A DNA stretch of 5,239 nucleotides from CALFCX01 sp964603025 (GTDB taxonomy: Bacteria > Margulisbacteria > WOR-1 > JAKLHX01), in NCBI GenBank assembly GCA_964603025.1, contig CAZRTO010000069.1, forward strand, positions 1-5,239. The letters run 5' to 3'. The notes under the pieces were generated by a model. It was not told the DNA's origin, did no database searches, and saw only the letters and a list, made by a program, of their open reading frames with translations. Positions 1 to 3,474 of this stretch are shown here, one piece after another. Numbering within the stretch: position 1 is the stretch's first letter; each line of letters opens with the position of its first letter. The position numbers and the translations under genes were made by a program.

Positions 1-18
1 TTTTTTGCGCACTGGGCT

Positions 19-900
19 TTACAGCTTATGGCTTGATATTGTGTGAAATGCCCTGTCAACAGAATGAACTATATAAGAGGATACGTAGGTCTCTTTGGCA
101 AGCGTCAAGGCTTTTTCCGCGCTTTCTTGGTCTTCAAAAACGCCAAAAACCGCCGACCCGCTCCCGGTGAGCAGGGCTGTACCCGCCCCGGCGGAAAGGA
201 GCGCTTCTTTAGCCCGTTTTATACCTGGGAATTTTGGCAGTATGACCTTTTCAAAATCGTTCTCATAATGCAGTCTCGGGCTTTCCGTACATATTATTCC
301 GCCTTCTTTGGAACCGAAACAGCTGAAACCCGAGGCCGCCGACATACTGTCGTACTCTTCATATGCCCATTTTGTAGGCACGGATTCGTCGGGCTTGATG
401 ATCACATAGTGAGAAGGCGACTCATCCGGCAGCTTGCGGACGATCTCTCCACGCCCGGTGCAAAACGCCCGCCCGCCTTCAATGAAAAAGGGGACGTCAG
501 ATCCGAGCTCTGCCGCTATCTCTATAAGCCTGCCCCTGGAAAGCCCGATATCCCAAAGACCGTTGAGAGCGTTCAGAACTGCCGCGGCATCGGAACTGCC
601 GCCGCCAAGGCCGGCCCCTGAAGGGATATTCTTTTTGATGTCAATACTGACGCCCTTCTTGCCGGATATATCCATCATACGCTTTGCCGCTTTGTGGCAG
701 ATGTTGCCTTCACCGGAAGGCACCGCAGGATCGTCACAGCTCACGACTATCCCGTCCCCTGTATCCGCTACCGAAATATCGTCGTAAAGCGAGATGTTCT
801 GCATCAGCGTTTCGATGTCGTGGAATCCGTCAGGCCTTTTCGCGAGGATCTTGAGAGAAAGATTGAGCTTTGCAAAAGCTCGGGATCTGAAAGATGTCAT
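19..900 (-). CDS. ispE: 4-diphosphocytidyl-2-C-methyl-D-erythritol kinase (IspE)
   Basis: Cytoplasmic GHMP-family kinase that phosphorylates the 2-hydroxyl of CDP-methylerythritol with ATP, the fourth step of the MEP route to IPP and DMAPP. The 293-residue length is normal for the family (E. coli about 283). Visible motifs are the N-terminal AKLNLSL at 10-16, where K11 matches the family's active-site lysine; the GHMP ATP-binding glycine loop PSGAGLGGGSSDAAA at 93-107; GSDVPFF at 133-139, where D135 is the expected catalytic aspartate; HYENDFE at 211-217; and the C-terminal GHMP motif LLTGSGSAVFG at 243-253. It starts at ATG (complement of 898-900), 20 bases after the rpsT stop, with only a weak Shine-Dalgarno, so it is probably co-transcribed and perhaps coupled to rpsT. 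No terminator lies between the two genes. The family call is secure from the motifs; no key residue is missing. Confidence 0.97.
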   Translation of the reverse strand: MTSFRSRAFAKLNLSLKILAKRPDGFHDIETLMQNISLYDDISVADTGDGIVVSCDDPAVPSGEGNICHKAAKRMMDISGKKGVSIDIKKNIPSGAGLGGGSSDAAAVLNALNGLWDIGLSRGRLIEIAAELGSDVPFFIEGGRAFCTGRGEIVRKLPDESPSHYVIIKPDESVPTKWAYEEYDSMSAASGFSCFGSKEGGIICTESPRLHYENDFEKVILPKFPGIKRAKEALLSAGAGTALLTGSGSAVFGVFEDQESAEKALTLAKETYVSSYIVHSVDRAFHTISSHKL

Positions 901-920
901 GTCTTACCCGGCCTGTTAAT

Positions 921-1187
921 TCAGGCTTTTTTAGACTTGTTGAGCTTTTTCATCAGCCTGGACTTTTTTCTGGAAGCCGTGTTCTTGTGGAGTATCCCTT
1001 TGGAAACTGCTTTATCGATGCTCTTTATGGCCTGGCGGACCAGTTTTTCGGCCTCGCCGCTCTTTGAGGATATCAGCCCCAGGGCTTTTCTAAGCGTGGT
1101 CTTGATGCCTGATTTCGCGGATTTGTTCCTGGATTCGTTCCTCTTTGATACCTGTATCCTTTTGATCGCTGACTTGATGTTGGCCAT
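921..1187 (-). CDS. rpsT: 30S ribosomal protein S20
   Basis: Primary 16S rRNA-binding protein of the small ribosomal subunit, 88 residues, the normal length for S20. The N-terminus MANIKSAIKRIQVSKRN is the S20 signature, and HKNTASRKKSRLMKKLN at 67-83 is the conserved C-terminal basic helix. The protein is highly basic and rich in Lys, Ser and Ala, as expected. The ATG (complement of 1185-1187) is preceded by AAGGAG (complement of 1199-1204) 11 bases upstream, a good ribosome binding site. It is the first gene of a minus-strand unit with ispE and is transcribed away from accD out of a shared 72-base region. S20 is often monocistronic, so linkage to ispE is a lineage-specific arrangement. Confidence 0.98.
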   Translation of the reverse strand: MANIKSAIKRIQVSKRNESRNKSAKSGIKTTLRKALGLISSKSGEAEKLVRQAIKSIDKAVSKGILHKNTASRKKSRLMKKLNKSKKA

Positions 1188-1223
1188 CTCTTTGGATTCT
1201 CCTTAATTCGTTAAATCTCTTAC

Positions 1224-1240
1224 TATGTTATAATAACATA
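1224..1240. promoter_or_regulatory. 17-base perfect dyad in the rpsT/accD divergent region
   Basis: TATGTTAT, then a central A at 1232, then ATAACATA: the two 8-base arms are exact inverted repeats. The dyad lies midway between the two divergent start codons and contains the candidate -10 elements of both directions. It could be only a symmetric promoter core, or also an operator for a dimeric regulator. The sequence shows the symmetry; any binding protein is inference. It does not resemble the FapR operator of Bacillus lipid genes. Confidence 0.6.
1226..1234 (+). promoter_or_regulatory. Extended -10 promoter for accD-accA
   Basis: TGTTATAAT is a perfect sigma70 extended -10 (TGn followed by TATAAT at 1229-1234). 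No good -35 lies 16-18 bases upstream (ATTCGT at the 17-base spacing), which fits a promoter that depends on the TG extension. Transcription would start near 1241, giving a leader of about 19 bases that contains the GGAGAG ribosome binding site at 1245-1250, 9 bases before the accD ATG. Confidence 0.6.
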
Positions 1241-1258
1241 CGTTGGAGAGAGCCGCAA
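1230..1258 (-). promoter_or_regulatory. Promoter for rpsT-ispE
   Basis: Read on the minus strand: TTGCGG (complement of 1253-1258), a 17-base spacer, then TATTAT (complement of 1230-1235) preceded by TGT, an extended -10. Predicted start near 1223, giving a leader of about 36 bases that includes the rpsT ribosome binding site. The -10 overlaps that of the accD promoter, so polymerase could probably occupy only one direction at a time. Confidence 0.5.
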
Positions 1259-1259
1259 T

Positions 1260-2120
1260 ATGGCATTATCAGAGTGGTTTTCCAAAAAAATAAGGCAAAA
1301 ACAGCCCGGAGAGTACAAGGCTGAAAAGCTTGACGTGCCGGGCAGCCTGTGGGTCAAATGCTACAAATGCAAGGAGACCATATACAGCAAGGACCTTGAA
1401 AAGAACCTTAAGGTATGCCCCAAATGCTCCTATCATTTCAAATTGTCCGGCAAGGAAAGGATAGGCATGCTGCTGGATGAATCCAGTTTCTCCCCTTACG
1501 ACATCTCGATGAGATCAAAAGACTTTCTCAATTTCTTTGATACCGCCAAATACGAACAGAGGATCCGGGATTATGAGGCAAAGACCTCGCTGTTCGACGC
1601 GGTCGTGAGCGGCGAGGGAACGATAAAAGGCAGGCACGTTGTCATCTGCGCAATGGACTTTTCTTTCATGGGAGGCAGTATGGGATCAGTGGTAGGAGAA
1701 AAGATAACCAGAGCGGTCGAAAAAGCCATAGGGCTCAAAGTCCCAGTAATAATATGCTCCACCTCCGGGGGAGCCCGTATGCAGGAAAGCATCATGTCGC
1801 TGATGCAGATGGCAAAGACATCCGGAGCTCTGGCAAAACTCGCAGAGGCAAAATTGCCCTATATCAGCATATTGTCAGACCCCACAACCGGAGGGGTTTC
1901 GGCCAGTTTTGCCATGTTGGGGGACATAAACATAGCTGAACCGGGGGCTCTTATAGGATTTGCGGGGCCCAGGGTCATAGAGCAGACCATCCGGCAAAAA
2001 CTCCCGGCAGGGTTTCAGAGAGCGGAATATCTTCTGGACCACGGGATGGTAGATCTGGTCGTCGAGCGCGGAGAGCTCAGGCGGACGCTGGAAAAAAGCC
2101 TGGACTGGTTCGGATGCTAG
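1260..2120 (+). CDS. accD: Acetyl-CoA carboxylase carboxyltransferase subunit beta
   Basis: Beta subunit of the carboxyltransferase half of acetyl-CoA carboxylase. With AccA it moves the carboxyl group from carboxybiotin on AccB to acetyl-CoA, forming malonyl-CoA in the cytoplasm. It has 286 residues (Bacillus about 290, E. coli about 304). The N-terminal zinc ribbon is intact: C34-x2-C37 and C53-x2-C56. The crotonase-like fold follows, with MGGSMGSVVGEKITRA at 137-152, the oxyanion/CoA segment STSGGARMQE at 167-176, DPTTGGVSASFAMLGD at 207-222 and GFAGPRVIEQT at 233-243, all characteristic of AccD. The ATG at 1260 has GGAGAG 9 bases upstream. The stop TAG abuts the accA ATG, so this is a two-gene operon; accB and accC are not in the window. 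Confidence 0.98.
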   Translation: MALSEWFSKKIRQKQPGEYKAEKLDVPGSLWVKCYKCKETIYSKDLEKNLKVCPKCSYHFKLSGKERIGMLLDESSFSPYDISMRSKDFLNFFDTAKYEQRIRDYEAKTSLFDAVVSGEGTIKGRHVVICAMDFSFMGGSMGSVVGEKITRAVEKAIGLKVPVIICSTSGGARMQESIMSLMQMAKTSGALAKLAEAKLPYISILSDPTTGGVSASFAMLGDINIAEPGALIGFAGPRVIEQTIRQKLPAGFQRAEYLLDHGMVDLVVERGELRRTLEKSLDWFGC

Positions 2121-3101
2121 ATGAAGGAGATAAAGGAATTGGACCCCAAACATCTGCTTGATTTCGAAAAACCGGTCGCTGAACTGAACAAAAAAGTCGA
2201 GGCTCTGAAAAAAAGCGCCAAGACCGGGGAAATAGACATGGACAGAGAGCTCTCGGCCATGGAAGAGAGAATAACAAAGCTCAAAAAGGAGATCTTCTCT
2301 AGCCTTTCCCCGAACCAGGTAGTCTCGATCGCCAGACATCCAAAACGCCCGACCACGCTCGATTACATAGGAATGATCTTCCGGGATTTTATTGAGCTTC
2401 ACGGGGACCGGTGTTTCGGCGACGACAAGGCGATAGTGGGCGGATTCGCCTCTCTGGAAGACACCCCCTGCATGGTGATCGGCCATCAAAAAGGCAAGAA
2501 CACAAAAGAAAATATCGAACGCAACTTTGGCAGCGCCCACCCCGAAGGGTACCGCAAAGCGCTCCGGCTCATGAAAATGGCGGAAAAATTCAACAGGCCT
2601 ATCTTTACGTTCGTTGATACTATGGGCGCCTATCCTGGCCTCGGAGCGGAAGAGCGCGGACAGGCGGAAGCAATAGCCAAAAATCTAAGGGATATGATGC
2701 AGCTATCCGTGCCGATCATCGTCATAATAACCGGCGAGGGAGGCAGCGGCGGAGCTCTGGGCATTGCTGTGGGCAACCGAGTGCTGATGCTGGAATATTC
2801 CATCTATTCCGTTATCTCCCCCGAAGGCTGCGCTTCCATTTTGTTCAGGGACGCAAAGAGGTCCGCGGAAGCGGCGGAAAACCTGAAACTTACCGCTAAA
2901 GACCATCTCAAGCTTGGTATAATAGACGAGATAGTAAAAGAGCCTTCCGGCGGGGCGCATAATGATCCCGCGTCTGCCGCCGCCAACATAAAGGCGGCCT
3001 TCCTTAAACATCTGGAAGAGCTTAAGAAAATGACCCCTCCGGAACTTCTGAAAGACAGGTACGATAAGTTCCGGAAGATGGGACAATTTGACGAATCTTA
3101 A
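2121..3101 (+). CDS. accA: Acetyl-CoA carboxylase carboxyltransferase subunit alpha
   Basis: Alpha subunit of the carboxyltransferase; pairs with AccD in an alpha2-beta2 complex making malonyl-CoA. It has 326 residues (E. coli 319). The N-terminal helical region carries LLDFEKPVAEL at 12-22 (E. coli has FLDFEQPIAEL). The core has IELHGDRCFGDDKA at 91-104, GHQKGKNTKENI at 121-132, HPEGYRKALRLM at 140-151, FVDTMGAYPGLGAEERGQ at 164-181, the glycine-rich TGEGGSGGALGIA at 204-216 and ISPEGCASILFRDA at 232-245. All conserved blocks are intact. ATG follows the accD stop with no gap and has little Shine-Dalgarno, implying translational coupling. An in-frame TTG at 2139 has AGGAG 9 bases upstream and would give a 320-residue protein whose N-terminus lines up better with E. 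coli. The stop is 1 base short of a tRNA gene. Confidence 0.97.
   Translation: MKEIKELDPKHLLDFEKPVAELNKKVEALKKSAKTGEIDMDRELSAMEERITKLKKEIFSSLSPNQVVSIARHPKRPTTLDYIGMIFRDFIELHGDRCFGDDKAIVGGFASLEDTPCMVIGHQKGKNTKENIERNFGSAHPEGYRKALRLMKMAEKFNRPIFTFVDTMGAYPGLGAEERGQAEAIAKNLRDMMQLSVPIIVIITGEGGSGGALGIAVGNRVLMLEYSIYSVISPEGCASILFRDAKRSAEAAENLKLTAKDHLKLGIIDEIVKEPSGGAHNDPASAAANIKAAFLKHLEELKKMTPPELLKDRYDKFRKMGQFDES
2125..2141 (+). promoter_or_regulatory. Shine-Dalgarno inside accA with alternative TTG start
   Basis: AGGAG at 2125-2129 sits just after the annotated ATG (2121) and 9 bases before an in-frame TTG (2139-2141). This is the best ribosome binding site near the accD/accA junction. It may mark the true accA start at TTG, or simply be the Lys-Glu codons AAG GAG. 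Confidence 0.35.
2915..2923 (+). promoter_or_regulatory. Possible internal extended -10 in accA, ahead of the tRNA genes
   Basis: TGGTATAAT inside accA is a full match to the extended -10 consensus (TGn plus TATAAT). A start near 2930 would lie about 173 bases before the first tRNA-Leu gene and could supply tRNA independently of the accDA promoter. The -35 position (GCTAAA at 17 bases) is poor, and the bases encode the conserved LGIID stretch of AccA, so coincidence is possible. Confidence 0.25.
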
Positions 3102-3102
3102 T

Positions 3103-3186
3103 GCCGGAGTGGCGGAACTGGCAGACGCGCGCGACTCAAAATCGCGAGTCCGTAAGGGCGTGAGAGTTCGATTCTCTCCTCCGGCA
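3103..3186 (+). tRNA. tRNA-Leu(CAA)
   Basis: A class II cloverleaf of 84 bases. The acceptor stem GCCGGAG (3103-3109) pairs with CTCCGGC (3179-3185), discriminator A at 3186. Anticodon stem CGCGA (3130-3134) pairs with TCGCG (3142-3146); loop CTCAAAA gives anticodon CAA at 3137-3139, which reads UUG. The long variable arm GTCC-GTAA-GGGC (3148-3159) and discriminator A are leucine hallmarks. The T arm is GAGAG-TTCGATT-CTCTC (3162-3178). CCA is not encoded (ATC follows), so it is added after transcription. The mature 5' end lies one base after the accA stop codon. Confidence 0.97.
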
Positions 3187-3212
3187 ATCAGCCAAGTGCC
3201 GTTAACCGTTAT

Positions 3213-3294
3213 GCCGTCGTGGTGGAATTGGTAGACACGTACGACTCAGGATCGTATGAGGCAACTCATGGGAGTTCGACTCTCCCCGACGGCA
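3213..3294 (+). tRNA. tRNA-Leu(CAG)
   Basis: A class II cloverleaf of 82 bases. The acceptor stem GCCGTCG (3213-3219) pairs with CGACGGC (3287-3293), discriminator A at 3294. Anticodon stem TACGA (3240-3244) pairs with TCGTA (3252-3256); loop CTCAGGA gives anticodon CAG at 3247-3249, which reads CUG. Variable arm TGAG-GCAA-CTCA (3257-3268); T arm GGGAG-TTCGACT-CTCCC (3270-3286). CCA is not encoded. It lies 26 bases after the first tRNA-Leu with no promoter visible between them, so the pair is probably one precursor. A run of four T follows, but no separate terminator hairpin is seen. Confidence 0.97.
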
Positions 3295-3319
3295 TTTTCC
3301 CTCCATACTGCGCATTATC

Positions 3320-3348
3320 TTGACTTGCCTCAGCAAATATATCAGAAT
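3320..3348 (+). promoter_or_regulatory. Candidate promoter for the repeat-protein gene
   Basis: TTGACT (3320-3325, five of six consensus bases), a 17-base spacer, then CAGAAT (3343-3348, four of six). A start near 3355 would leave a leader of about 18 bases rich in A and T, with no Shine-Dalgarno close to the ATG at 3373. The 78-base spacer between the tRNA and this gene holds nothing else that I can recognise. Confidence 0.5.
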
Positions 3349-3372
3349 AGTGTAGGTGTATTATTACAAAAA

Positions 3373-3474
3373 ATGATTAAGATATCTCCAAGCACCAGGA
3401 CAGTTGTTGTCTTTGCGCTTCTGACAGCGTGTTTTGCAATCACGATGCTGTCTTTCGCATCTTCTTCATTGGCC
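3373..3474 (+). other. Signal sequence (Sec type; possible lipobox)
   Basis: Residues 1-34: basic K3 and R9, a hydrophobic stretch from V11 to about A29, then SSSLA ending at A34, a plausible signal peptidase I site. LTAC at 17-20 also matches a lipobox with C20 as the lipid-bearing residue, but the residues after C20 remain hydrophobic (FAITMLSFA), which is unusual for a lipoprotein. Signal peptidase I cleavage after A34 is preferred. Confidence 0.7.

Noticed and set aside
1..18. End of another gene or a terminator downstream of ispE
   Set aside because: Too short to judge; the T-run is on the plus strand, so on the ispE strand it reads as A and does not make a terminator.
43..621. A 192-codon plus-strand open frame opposite ispE
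   Set aside because: Lies wholly antisense to a motif-complete ispE, with low-complexity basic composition and no recognisable domain.
1875..2540. A 221-codon minus-strand open frame across the accD/accA junction
   Set aside because: Antisense to two fully conserved genes, with no family resemblance and no supporting start signal.
3088..3093. TTGACG near the accA end as a -35 for the tRNA genes
   Set aside because: The matching -10 position falls inside the tRNA (GGCGGA region) and does not resemble TATAAT, so it could not produce a full tRNA.
3295..3319. Rho-independent terminator after the second tRNA
   Set aside because: Only four T follow the tRNA and no independent GC-rich hairpin is present; the only stem nearby is the tRNA acceptor itself.
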